From contig JBANAY010000003.1 of the NCBI GenBank assembly GCA_037952775.1, positions 12,648,001 through 12,712,000 of the forward strand: 64,000 nucleotides of DNA, read 5' to 3'. The translations under genes and the position numbers were made by a program. Under the pieces are notes generated by a model. It was given only the letters and a program-made list of their open reading frames with translations. It was not told where the DNA came from and did not search any database. This DNA comes from Clonostachys chloroleuca (Eukaryota; Ascomycota; Sordariomycetes; Hypocreales; Bionectriaceae). Of the stretch, positions 35,106-48,559 are shown one piece after another. Numbering within the stretch: the first letter of the stretch is position 1; every line of letters starts with the position of its first letter.

Positions 35106-35945
35106 TGCGACTAAGTGGCTTTGGTGTACACACAGTACTTGGGCCTCAGAGTGTGGGATCGATGATAGCAGGACGTGTTAGGGTCATAGCCGAAGACGCT
35201 GGAATATTAGGAAAAATAGATTGCGCGATTTAAAATGGCTGAAAGAACGGTTAGAAGGGGTTTAATTGGGCTGGTCGCTGTTTATTAATGTATGTTGGTT
35301 CTCCCTTCTCCCTTTGCAGTTCTGCACATCCCAGGCTACAGGCAGCTACCGGAATGGCCCCTGTCCGGCAGCTCCACCACAACCAGACAAATGATACTAA
35401 TTGGGATCAATAGATGGCGTATAAAATATTAGTTTTCATGTGTGTTGCTACTTTAACCATCCTCGTCTTGTTTGTAGCTCAATGTGAAAGGTTCTAATAA
35501 AGGCATTACTTATATCAAGGGTCAATCTGGAGGTCTCGCATCCGCTTGAACTTGACCATACTGGAAATTAAGGTGGCATTGATAATGATCTGAATCTCAG
35601 GATAGGTGGCAATTCCCCCCCCCCCCCCCCCCCCCCAAGACCTTCACTAACACCAGCCATGGTGTTAAGGCTCTCATGCGAAAGCATCTATAGCAAAGCT
35701 GATACCGACCTGGGCGGAAGAGAGTGCCATCCGCCTCAATCGCCTCGATGGAAAATAGTCATAACACAGAGAAGATGTGAATCTTATACCTTGTAAACGG
35801 TGAAATCGAGAATTTTCACTGTACTAGCAGCCAAAGTGTCAGTTGCACTCTACATATGTATGCAGCATGTGGGCACATCTTTAAATAACCATCTACCTAA
35901 TGATATCTACCAAACAACAAATGTCCTGTGTGGCCAACCCGTTCC
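35106..35945. other. intergenic stretch with C22 run
   Basis: No gene was recognised. The stretch contains the long C homopolymer at 35615-35636. Confidence 0.5.
35615..35636 (+). repeat. C22 homopolymer
   Basis: Twenty-two C residues in a row lie in non-coding DNA; the assembled length is unlikely to be exact. Confidence 0.9.
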
Positions 35946-37075
35946 TCATGGGAAGATACGAAAAAGCACAGAAAGACCAGTGTAAAAATTGAGCTCATAA
36001 CGGGTACCCATCCAACCCGTAAAATCGTCAAACGAGATAGCCTCCACGCTCTGCAACTTAACGTAAGCTGGCTTTAGCTTACCTATCAAAATTTGATGGT
36101 GAGGGCCTTCGCGGGCCTGATCGAGGACTGGAATGAGAAGGTCAATGAGCGAAATAAACGTTTCGGCCGGGACGTTGAGGGCAGACAGCTCTGGGGGAGG
36201 GGGAGGAGATAACACCAGAGCTGTTGGGATCAATTCATTAGGTCTCAGCTGCCAGGTAAGAAAGTTCATCACTGGCTGAACTGAATAGAGGACATCAAGT
36301 ATATCATGGTGCTGGCGTGATAATTCAGTGGTTTCTTCTTCAGGTGCGGGGCCAGAACGCTCGCCCACTACTTTGGTCGTGGCCAAGGCTCGAAATATGT
36401 ACTCGAGTGCACATAGATCAGACCGCTCGGGCTCATCAGGTGTGACTTTGGTAGGCCAAACCATATGGCAGTGCCCTCCGCTAAGAAAAGCCATGGCACG
36501 AGCAAAGGATGAAAATGTGAGACTGATTGGCGGGGATGTTGATGTTGTGTTGAAGGGCCATTGTGCCAAGTAAATGGCAAGTGTCCAACAGAAGTCTGCG
36601 CATTTCCTGAAGAGGTCCACATGATCCTCGTCCTGGGGAATTCGCGTTATCAAGAAAGACTCAAGTGATTGCCGGTCCCAGCCTATGTATAAATTGTCAG
36701 CCAAGCGAGCCAGTCGTGAGTAGGATCAGATGTGCGTACGGTTATCCGAATTAGCGTAAGTAGCAAAAATCTTCTTCAACGCCCGCCGTTCTGCCTTTAG
36801 GAACACACCTCCTATCCCAGGTTTGCCGTGAAGCACATATTCCGTGTATTCTCTAAGTATTGACTCTATACGAATATTAGTTCTAGTACGGTGGATAGTG
36901 GTCAAGATTTGGTGGGCAAGAAAGTAGAAAGAGAGCGATACTCACCTCGGGTGACGTTAGCCAGCCATTGCTTTCGATTTTCATGAAATACTGGGCTCCG
37001 ATTGCCAGAAAAGGTACGGAACCGGAGTTTGTTCCAGAGCAAGTCCACGGCCCGGGACGGAGAGGGGAAGTTCAT
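35946..37075 (-). CDS. uncharacterised fungal protein, three exons
   Basis: Exons 37075-36946, 36865-36740 and 36682-35946 give 330 residues. Both introns are GT-AG and phases match (exon 1 ends after a first codon base, exon 2 likewise). The start MNFPSPSRAVDLLWNKL is the natural one. The protein has helical stretches and a Pro run (SPPPPPELS) in the middle. It has no signal peptide, no membrane segment and no motif I can name. It sits between the dead HET gene and a secreted-protein gene. The clean splicing argues that it is real and functional. Confidence 0.7.
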
Positions 37076-37813
37076 AGCCGAAAGTAGGTATTGCGATTGT
37101 TCGTTGCAGGGATGCTGATGATGCCACACACAGCTGTGAGAGCTGTCCGCACGTTGGTGGTATTAGATGGGCGTTGTGCTGTGTCGCCGTGTGGGGATTT
37201 GAAGGAGAAAAAGAAAGAGCTGGAGCGCTCCTCGCCAACAGTGTGGCGTGATGGTGGAAAATTGGCGTTCCCCTTATTAGCTGTTACAAATGGCCCCCAA
37301 ATTCATAACCCATGTATATGAATTGATTGGTACGTTTCAGTGCAGGAAGCGTTCAATTACCTAGCCAACAGGCACTTGAGAACTACTGGTTGTAGCATGG
37401 TAAAAATGTGGAGATTGCTGCATTAGCCACCGAAATAGCTACAGATATGGCCAGGAACAACGACCAACAACCAGCAAAAAAAACCAATATATGCATTGGT
37501 AATTAGGCCGGTATGGATCAAGTCAGTGACTGCTTTTAATAGTATTCTAGTTTAGGCATCGGTAGCTATGCAGTAAAAAAAAACCCCCAGTTATGGAATC
37601 TGACTCTACTCCCTCCTTGGACCTCGCAAGTATAAGAAGAGCTTTGTATCCAGACTGAAGATACTTTTTAATGATCATAGTGACTACATCATACATCATT
37701 CTGCGTAGTTCTTCACTTGATTATCCTTCTTAGGGGAAGTATCACTGTATCCTTTACATTGATCGCTCTCACTTCGCAACAGCCCTTTTGTTTCTCGATT
37801 TCTACTTCATCAC
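37076..37813. other. divergent intergenic region
   Basis: This stretch separates the minus-strand unknown gene from the plus-strand secreted-protein gene. The last 70 bp are CT-rich and look like a normal fungal leader ending directly at the codon where the missing ATG should be. An A9 run lies near 37576-37584. Confidence 0.45.
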
Positions 37814-38536
37814 ATCAAGTTGCACATCCTCGTCTTGATCATCTCTGTCCTCACCCTAGCGACTTATTCATCAGCTAGAGAGCCCCGCCGAGGTATTTAC
37901 AGGCCAGATGTGGTCGATACACCCAAGTTGCACCACGATCACTCTATCTTGCGACACCCAGTGGACAGTCGTGCTGTTGTCTACCGCAAAAACTGGGCCA
38001 AACGACCCGGACCGCACTACCAACGAAATGAAGATCATCACTATTCTGGCTCTCCTCGAAAGCTTACCGCAGCACCGGCCCGCCATGCACTTACGAAGCG
38101 CACAGATGAGGAGCGCTATGCAATTCTCAAGAAGGCAGCAGGTACTAGGGCTTTGACCAGCGGGAAAAGATACGCGATACTTGAAAAGGCAAAATTAACA
38201 AGGGGATCACTTCACCACCGCCTCGTCGTTGGCACTTTAGCGCTCGCACCTGACAGGACATACCATTTCATCAATACCGAATATTGGGAGGTGACCAAAG
38301 ACGGCAAGCTTTCCGGCAAATGCAAGATCAGTAGCGGGACTTGGATCGCCGGAATGTCTGCAGGCTTCAACGTGGAGTTTTTGGGCTCTGTGAAGCCGGG
38401 CGCCAACCTGGCTCAAGAGACCGCGGCAGTGATGGGGGGTCCGGCTGGGCAATATAACCTTGGGGCTAGTGTTGGCCTAGACGGCAATAAGTGCCAGACT
38501 TATGCTAAGAGTCTCTGGGAGAGGATCAAAGAGTGA
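37814..38536 (+). pseudogene. secreted basic protein, start codon missing
   Basis: The open frame of about 240 codons begins with a typical signal peptide core (LHILVLIISVLTLATYSSA) but has no ATG. The codon expected to be the start is ATC at 37814, directly before Lys and Leu codons. In-frame codons back to a TGA at 37760-37762 contain no ATG, and the next ATG is only at 38354. A basic linker follows, with several dibasic or Kex2-like sites, including Lys-Arg before two copies of an RYAIL-K/E-KA motif about 24 residues apart. The last 100 residues look folded and have two Cys. The gene may be dead, use TTG at 37820, or have a first exon upstream. Layout matches the genes at 9.7 and 43.3 kb. 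Confidence 0.55.
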
Positions 38537-40180
38537 GTTGAGGGAACTTATCCCGGTCAAGATATGTAACAAGATGGATGAACCTGTACCATAAGCCGGT
38601 TCTGAGACTATCTGGTTGGGGGAGGAGTGAGCTGAGTGGTGGAGGTTACAACAGGAGCCGACCGATAGTCTACGTAGTGCAATCGGAGTGGATTTGGATT
38701 TAGGTTGTGGCTTTTAACCAACCGTTGGGATTTGCTGGAAGTGTACTGTAGGGATATCTGGTATAGAATCGTAGAAAATCTTACCTTGCGATGCGATACT
38801 GCGTGGCTTTTCCATACGACAATTCGCTGGATGTTGAGGAGCTGAGAGGGTGAATAGTAGCTTGAATTAGAATAGTACTGAGTTTTTACACCTCTCACAG
38901 TCAGAGTGAACGTGGGAAAAGCCAGTCTTCTTCTAGTTTCACATTGAAGTCGTCTATATTTCCTTGCACGTGGTGAATGAGGTTGCTTACCCACGCTCGT
39001 GACTGCAATACATCTGTGCAAAAGTTGAAATTCAGTCCAATCAGCCCGTAGGTAGTTTAATTCCCTGTAAGCATACCCTCTCAGTTGAGATACAAATAAG
39101 TAGGCATCCTTCTAGAACATTTCGCTAATTCAGCTTATAGACAGAGGGAGCGATCGTGGAGAGACATACACATTTAGATTCATATCAATGGAGTAAGCCA
39201 TGGGGGCTATGCATTAGGGCATTCGTGTTGTTTCATCTTCAACCATAGCAGGGGTACATCGGAAAGTATAAACTTTAGTATTAAAAGGCTTTTAAATTCC
39301 TTCTAGTTCAAGAGATAAAGGAAGAAAGTTTTTACCTACCTAGAAAACACAAATGTTGGATTACAGGCATCCCCTGGATTATATTCTATGTTCAGGAGTT
39401 GCTGCTCCGATCGCGGGACATCGCTCTGTTGCTTGCAGGCCGTGGTTCCCAAAGATCTGCAATGCGTTGCCAAGATAGCAAGGCGCGAATAGCGACAGTG
39501 AGTAGCTCTTTGATGCGTACGCGGCAATGAAACGCGTGAGCCCACATAAGGCTGCCATGACCTCCCTATCACGGCCTTTGCGTCGCTCCGTGCCTTTGCC
39601 CTTCCAAGTCGGCCAACTTGAGAATACAGCGCCACTTTATACTTCGTAATCATAACTTGGCTCGATCTCTGATAGGAGACTCAATATCACTTGCAATTTA
39701 TGTATTATTTCTGGCTTCAGTACCCTTACGAATGTTGAATTCTTGGATCCCAGCTAACTGGGCACTGACATCCTCGTGGCTCCTGAAGCGGGAAGCAGCT
39801 GAGCCCTGGTGGTGCCTAGAGCTATATGTTGAAGGTTGTCACTCTATTATCAAACAAATTCCCCAGAATATGTAGCTTCATTTTGCGGCTTTCGACGAGC
39901 AAATCAGAGTCTGTTCTAGCGATGTGATTCTACAATCATAGATGCTGTTATTTGGCATCTTCAATATATTGTCAATGAAATACCCGGGATCCTAACGGAC
40001 CCGAAATCAAAAGAAATATCGGGGAGCCTACCCGGCTCCCCATCCTGATTTACTTGTGAGCGACTGCTTTCCGATAAGGTAATTGTCTATGCGAGTGGCA
40101 ACAATGTAGAGTGGACAACTCAGCTTGAGTCTTGGGTCAGAAAGGAGCGGGACCAGGCGAGGAGTAGCCTCGCTCCTGGA
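38537..40180. other. intergenic stretch
   Basis: About 1.6 kb without a supported gene. Frames on both strands are short and lack any family resemblance. Confidence 0.5.
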
Positions 40181-42291
40181 CTAGACAATCTCGATTTGAG
40201 AAAGTGGCACATCATCAAATGCATGTAGGGCCTCATCTAGAGTCTCTGTCTGCACTCTGAAGCTACCTTGGCGGACATACCTGCCATCGCCAAGCCGAGA
40301 GATGATAATACCAAGCAACATGTGTTCTTTGGGTTCCAGCGACTCGTAATCTTCCGTTTCGGCCTTCAACGGCAGGAGCAAGGCCTCCTCGGTCATGCTT
40401 TGCTGCACATCAAACCTGGCAGAGCAATCTTTGGACATGGGAAGCTTGACTGGGCCGTTTTCCAGGCGGAAGCCAGTGTCACATTGCGCACCGCCAAGGC
40501 TCTGAATCCACATCCATCCGCCCGCTTTAAGTGTGTCGGGGAAAAACGCTAGTTTCCCGCAGAGAAGCTTTCCCCTGAGGGTGATGCTGGCTGAGGCGGT
40601 TGTTCTCGAGCTGTCATCCGAAGTGCCAGCGCCGTCCACAAACTCGCATAGAAGACCCGTTCTCCAGCTGTCTCTGGGTTCCCTGAGAAGCACCTCGCCA
40701 TCCACAGAGGCCCAACTCCAGGAGGGTGCGGAGAGAGCGGCTGGTGGTTCTTGCGCAGGCTTCTGAGTCAGCCACAGGAGCGCCGTGGGGAACGACACCC
40801 TCCACAGCCCCGCGAGGTACGTGGTGTCCTCACAGCCGTGCTCCGCTAGCAGCTGCCTCACCTCCATAGCCAAGTTCTCAAGCAGAGGCAATCTGTCTAA
40901 CGGACTAGCGTCAAGCTTCGAAAACTGCGTCACGAACGAGGCCCAGCGGTTCAGTATCTGGTCAACGGGATCCTCGAAGTGATGCGTGGAATACTCAAGG
41001 AGCGGTTTCCACAGCTTGGCGACTGGCGTGCTAGTATTGGGTGCTAGTTCGCCCTCCCTCCCAACGATGAATATGCCATGCTCCGCCGCTGTTGTGTTGG
41101 CAAGCTCGTCGTTGTGAGCAGCGTGACACTCCCAGAACAGCATCTGACTGCCAAAGTACACCATCCGGGGTACCAAGAGGCGGTCGCGCAACGCTTGCAC
41201 GCTCCCCGAAATCGGCTCGTATCGAAACGCTCGCAGCTTTTCTGTGGCGATGTCCTTGAGCAGCACATGAGGGTAGGGGGGCACATCTGCTTTGGGCTGG
41301 AAGAGAAAGACGTCAGGAGCCAGAGGAGCTCGATCGAATTTAGTAAAAAGGCCGGAGGATGAGGAAGTCGAGCCTGCGTCACAGACGCCGCAGAAACCTT
41401 TGGATAAGATGTCCCGCCTCAGCACCTTATCCTGGTGTGCATGCTGATCAGCTTGGCTGTCCTGAACAACGCACAGGCGCTCGATCCAGATGTGCGAGAG
41501 GCCGAGTTGGACAGCCACCGCGCAGGCATCGCGGTAGGACCGAGGTAGAGTAGAAAGGGGCTGCCTAGATGAGAATTGACCCATTGTTGACTCAAGAAGT
41601 TTGATTCCATCGTCATCTGGGTCGTGGCAGTGGGTGAACGTGGCATAGCGAGTGCTTGGAGCCAACTCGGTAGCAAGCACCACCCGGAAGGACTCGGCAG
41701 CGTCATCCAGCTGGACAAGCCGGGGCGGAACAAAAGACTGCTGCCCGATGATCTTGTTGCAGCTTTTGTGCGTCTGCAGACAAGTGTCCAGCCAGCGCCT
41801 AACTAAGAGTAGGGCGGAGGCATCACCAGTCGATCCGCTGAGCGTGAGCGTCGGCTTATCCACTGGGTCTGCAGTTTGGCGTTAGCAGGAGGCAGAAGGA
41901 TGGATAGGGCAGAGGGATAGATGTTACATAGACACGCGTTAAAGGACCCCTGCTTCTCTGTAAAACCATATAGCATCCGCAATTCGGCTCGAACACCGAG
42001 GATAGAAAAATATCCGGGCTGGTCGTATTTGGGGAGACGAAAGTATCCAGACTGAGCAAATTCGGACTCGCCTACGAGAACGGCCGCCTTTATATGCTTA
42101 CAAATGGTGCACCCGTCGGAAATAGCTCGCGATAGAGACTCAGATGTGGCATGATGCGCAAAGACGTAGTTGTCTGGATGGTCAGGGGGGAGATTATCAT
42201 CGGAGTTCTCTTCCCACGCACGTCGCAGTCGCCTTGGGCTAGAGGGATCCCAGATGCTTTGGATTGTCTCTGAGCATGCGTTGCAAATCAT
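40181..42291 (-). CDS. HET-domain protein, intact
   Basis: Two exons, 42291-41928 and 41868-40181, give 683 residues. The intron starts GTAACA, has a GCTAAC branch and ends CTGCAG. The start MICNACSETIQSIWD is Cys-containing, as in many HET proteins; an alternative ATG lies seven codons upstream. HET blocks are TLPRSYRDACAVAVQLG and LSHIWIERLCVVQD. The third block is short, and LLVPRMVYFGSQMLFWEC follows. APSWSWASVDG near the C-terminal third is typical. HET proteins act in heterokaryon incompatibility and regulated cell death. It is a paralogue of the broken gene about 5 kb away on the same strand. The usual Asp of WIDSLC is Glu here. Confidence 0.85.
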
Positions 42292-43320
42292 TTTGACTGC
42301 GTCGATGGTCATGGAATGAAGAGTGAAGAGGAAGCTTGCCAATGCTGGAGGACTTCTGGGAGGTGGGCGAGGGGGACCTAAATTGCGCAACATTGTTGGC
42401 ACTCGACTTATCACCCGGCGGCAACAAATAACGCGGGGCGGAAGAGCAGGGGAACAGTGTCTCATATGACATCCTGTATCTGCAGGTCCAGTTATCTGAC
42501 CAACAGAGCGTTGCAGAGGCTATGCAAATGTCACTGGTGGACCATTGGCTCTGCATCTGCAGTCAACATGTTGGTCGGTAGCCTACATGACTTATGCAGG
42601 TGTGGTTCGATGGCTCTATATCTGCAGCCTGTATGTTTGTTGGTAGCCAAATGGAGAGAGCTGAATGCCGCCCCCAGCCTAAATTTGGTGTTTCCTTGAT
42701 TGGAAATCAAGGTTGTAGTGCCGTTGGCTCAGCTGCTGGTGCATCATCACGCATTTCGCAAGGAGAGACCAAGCGATACTACTGTACGAAACATCACACG
42801 ATGGGTCCAGGGAATTGGCCCCCGTCTTGTAGGAGCAGGATCGTCTTGATATTGTGCTCGCAGGACCAATTACGGCATTTTAGACTGCTGTTGGGCGAAA
42901 CCGGATGCCTATTATAGCAGTGCTCCGCGAAGCAAGTCGAAGGGACAGTCTTATATTAGCACTGGGGGCGGCTCCAACTCCTCCTTCAGCTACTAGAAAC
43001 TGGAATAAAAATAGCATACTTTCGTTTGTTTGTCGAGGGGAGTGGAATGTTGTTGGTAAGCCATCATCTTGCTTCACAGCATGTATCTCTATTTGGTCAA
43101 CGGGGTGATATCTCAACATGAAGAAGTCAAACAAGTATATATTACATGCAAGATCACCACAATTTCATAGCTTCGGCACTCATCACCACTGGTTTTCCTT
43201 CGCATATCTCAAGCTCTCCATTTTACCAACTCCTCCATCTCATCGCTACCCCTAAAAGCTGACAGTCCTCAGCCGCTATCTGCTCCTCAGAACCAACCCA
43301 TTACTACCTTTAGCCTCAAG
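42292..43320. other. divergent intergenic region
   Basis: No gene was recognised. The last 130 bp are CT-rich and precede the secreted-protein start. A TATATATTA element lies near 43136-43144, about 180 bp before that ATG. Confidence 0.45.
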
Positions 43321-44006
43321 ATGAAGCTCTCCACCTACCTCGGTACAACCATCCTTGTACTCGCCAGCGGCGTGTTTTCCCAGCGTGGTCGTACCGGTCC
43401 TGCCTACCATCTTGAGAGGCGAGGTGAACCTCTTTACCAGCCCCGCGCTGTACTTCCTGGCGACTTCGCTCCCAGGAAGACCGGGGGAAACGGTGCTCAG
43501 CGTGGCTCTTTTGGGCCAGCCAGGCGTCGCGGCAAGGGCCGAGCCTCTCACTATCGACGCGCTGTACCTCCTGGCAAACCCGGCCCCAAGGGAGCAAAGG
43601 CACCCAGCCCCAAGAGAGGAAAGGCACCTGTCCACAATAAAGGAAAGCCACCTGTCCGCAATAGACAAAAGGCAATGTCCAGTGCGCCAGGCAACACTGG
43701 CACTCCTGAGAGTTCTGTATGTATACGAGGTTCCCTTATCATCTGTATAAAATAGCCAGTGCTAAGTATGACCAATAGCATGGAACGTGTACGAAAAGCG
43801 GCGGCAATGGTAATGGATATTGTTATATATCACCATTGAACGGGAATGTAGAATGTGCTGCTGATAAAAAGGTAAGACTCTCCATTTTCCTGAGCAAATA
43901 TATCAACATGACCAAGCAAACTTACCACCAATAGTGCATTCAAGAAGACCACAAATGTGGGACACATGATAAAATTCCTGGAAAAGCCGATTGCCAATTG
44001 GCTTAG
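43321..44006 (+). CDS. secreted basic precursor with C-terminal six-cysteine module
   Basis: Three exons, 43321-43716, 43779-43871 and 43935-44006, give 186 residues. Introns are GTATGT...CAATAG and GTAAGA...CAATAG, all phase 0. Residues 1-20 are a signal peptide. An Arg-Arg site at 33-34 and further dibasic sites fit Kex2 processing. Residues about 40-130 are Pro, Gly, Lys and Arg rich and free of Cys. The last two exons encode about 54 residues with six Cys, at about 136, 147, 158, 164, 171 and 183. That is spacing C-x10-C-x10-C-x5-C-x6-C-x11-C, as expected of a small disulfide-rich peptide. The unspliced frame reads through intron 1 and hides this module. Effector, toxin-like or antimicrobial roles are possible, none shown. 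Confidence 0.7.
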
Positions 44007-44920
44007 GCTCTTGTTCAGGGGTTACTATCTCACCTACATATGTAACGTTGTAGTGTCTAGAGAGCATGAGAATGGTTTACGAGAGATACAACGATGGGGG
44101 AAGCCTTGTCATAGAGTTGTTGACAAGGAGAACTAGAAGAGACGTCATGAAAGTTGAAGATTGTAGAAGCAGTAGGTTGCTACTTAGTTTGCTGATGTTG
44201 AAGAGGCTAGCGAGGAAGACAACGACCGGGGATAGGGTAGTACTAACAGGGCTGATTACTGAAACAAAGAATTTCTGTGTGATCCAACGATGATTGATGC
44301 TTCTCCCGATACACTCAACTCATCCTACCTACCCAGTCTCTCTTCGATCTTTAACTTAGACCCATCGTGCTCCTAGATATATTGTACTTGCTCTTTCTCC
44401 GTGGTACTGAGCTTCTTCTTCCGACCTTCGTCAATTGGCAGCTATGATATAAGGGGAGTTAAGTCTTTTTTTTTAGTATAACGTGGAACTAGCTCAGCAT
44501 GCACGGTAATTAAGTATCTTGGATGCCCCGACCATAGGCAACAATATTAATAACATTAGAGTTTCTAAACTGGGTACAAAAACTGTCAGGGATTGCATTG
44601 ACAAGGCGCCAGAGATACTATCACGAAGAGGGGTTTTTGACGGTGGATTTTCGTAGGTGGAGGTTTTGTTTACTAGCTAGAGCGTCCAGCCCACGGAGGA
44701 AACTTGTCGGATGTGTCCCCCATGCCTGCAGAAGGTTCGTTATTGGTGTCGATAGCGTTGATATCGGTCCCGATCACACACAAAAAGAGGAATTTAGTCG
44801 CGGGTGGGTGCACGTGATGGCGGCGTTTTACGGTACCCACCATCGAATTCCATCAACCTCTTCCGAAGTTCCGACGGCCAACGACATAGTTAGTCAATAG
44901 AGTCGAAGCAGCCTGTAACC
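44007..44920. other. intergenic stretch
   Basis: No gene is supported. This includes the 3' flank of the cysteine-rich gene and the former promoter of the acetylglutamate kinase relic. Confidence 0.5.
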
Positions 44921-46679
<1,759 letters not shown>

Positions 46680-48559
46680 ATTAACACCAATCTTGACTTT
46701 CGCTGTGGTCTTGACTCCAGAAGAGATTACATGGCAATGACAAAGCGTCATGATCACTACATATATGTTGCAAGGAGCATGAAACTCGCGTTGGACGGAG
46801 CCCGAGCGCATTCATATGGTATGTGAGCCGCAGGAGGATTTTGCTTGTGCATTGGACATGGTTACGCAAGGGCAGTGAGCGTGGATCGAGAAGGGCAATG
46901 GTTGGATGGCCTCCAGCGGCGGGTTGTTTGAGCCGAATGCGTAGCCTAGGGAGTGAAGGAGTGCGGTATTCGATGCCTCCGAAAGCGTAAATTGGCCAGC
47001 TGCTTCGGCGCAAGTTCTCTCTATGGCGGTGGTCTTGATTCCTATGCCCGATGCCGACTTTTCCTCCTCGTCGTCCTCAACGTAGCTCTGACGGCTCAAC
47101 CATTGCTCATATCAACTTGGCCACTATTCAGTAGCGGTGTGATAGTGTAATCAGCGTGTTGGAGAGCTAATCGACGCATTGGCTCGCACCACGTCGCCCC
47201 TAGAGAATAATCCACTGCACCGGCATGCATTCACAGTAGTCCTGATGAGTCTGAGGCGCCTGCCTCCCCATTTCCCGAAACTTATTTCAACCCCTTCCGA
47301 CAAACTCAGCCCTTATTCGCTCGGAACCTTGGCTGTGGCTATCATCATGGGGCTCTATGGTCGGGCGAAAATAGGCGAACCCCTAAGTTCGCAGACCACT
47401 AGCTTACATGAATTACGTTGCTGATGCTCGGAGCAGGCGCCAATCATTTGTGCTACAATTGTGCTAAGCAGCAACCCTCACCTTCTTAGCATCTCAGTTC
47501 CAAATAATGGCCGCTCATAGCAAAACCACGCAACCGAAAGCGACGGCAAGCCGATGAAGCCTCCAGGATGACTTTCCTGCGAACGGTCGCACATTAACAA
47601 GTCCTCGCATTATAAGCAATCCGGCCATAAATATTAGATGCATAAGCCAGAGGTTCTATTAGCTCACCGCAACCATACGTCTACCCTGAAACAGTCAATA
47701 CCTACCTAGGTACACAGACTCGCTTCCTGTACCATGATTGTAAATACTCACCCATTACCTAGCTGAACAAACATTGACCAGATATCATGTGCTATTTAAG
47801 GTGATCTGCGTTAGCCCAGCTTAAGTTAGGGCCGCTGCGTGTGAGTGGGGGTCATGAATTGGGGCATCCAACCATGCGTATCCTTATTGATTGTGTCGAG
47901 CAACGCTATGAAGCTGTTTACAACTTGGCTTTGTAGCCTTAGGCTTACCGGATATTTATAGTTTGCTATTCTGCACCTCACGGGGAACAAATGAAACCCC
48001 AAGATCACTCCATATAGGGGCGGTATCACAACTAAAATTTCCTCCAAAACAATACAGACCTAAACCTAACAAAACACCAGAAACCTCCAACTAGCTTCAT
48101 GCTCCGCTAAACGGATATTCATTAGTTACGTAAAGTTACAGGGGATAATTAATCATCAGGCACCGTATACATGGATCCATATGTAGAGGAGATCTAACAC
48201 CAGCTGTAACCAGCCTAGGGCTAGCAGCCGGGTATCCGCCTTGTTTGTTTGGACGCTTACTCCAGTGTGAGTAGGCCCAACGGGCTATTTCTGGCTCTTG
48301 GAATGCTGATTAACTGGCCTTTATCCTACGGCTTGGATGCTCAGCCATATAATCATTAGCTCGTATCGCACCGTATCACACCGTACCTAAAGACTAAGCT
48401 ACTGAACTAACAAGTATACACGGCACGCTGCCGCCTATAATTCCGAAACGCTCGTTCTAATGTGACCTTGAACTCCCAATCTCCTAGAAGTTTCTCTTAA
48501 ATAGTTCCTAACTATGGTTCCTTATTGCCAGACTACACAGTCGAGAGGGAGATTATATA
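46680..48559. other. gene-poor stretch
   Basis: No gene was recognised. The right part, about 47.7-48.6 kb, is AT-rich and full of stops, as expected of old degraded DNA. No terminal repeats or transposase motifs were seen. Confidence 0.5.

Noticed and set aside
38608..39021. 137-codon minus-strand frame
   Set aside because: No recognisable motif and no gene-like context; probably chance.
46680..48559. Possible degraded transposon
   Set aside because: AT-rich and stop-laden, but no terminal repeats, target-site duplication or transposase motif could be seen.
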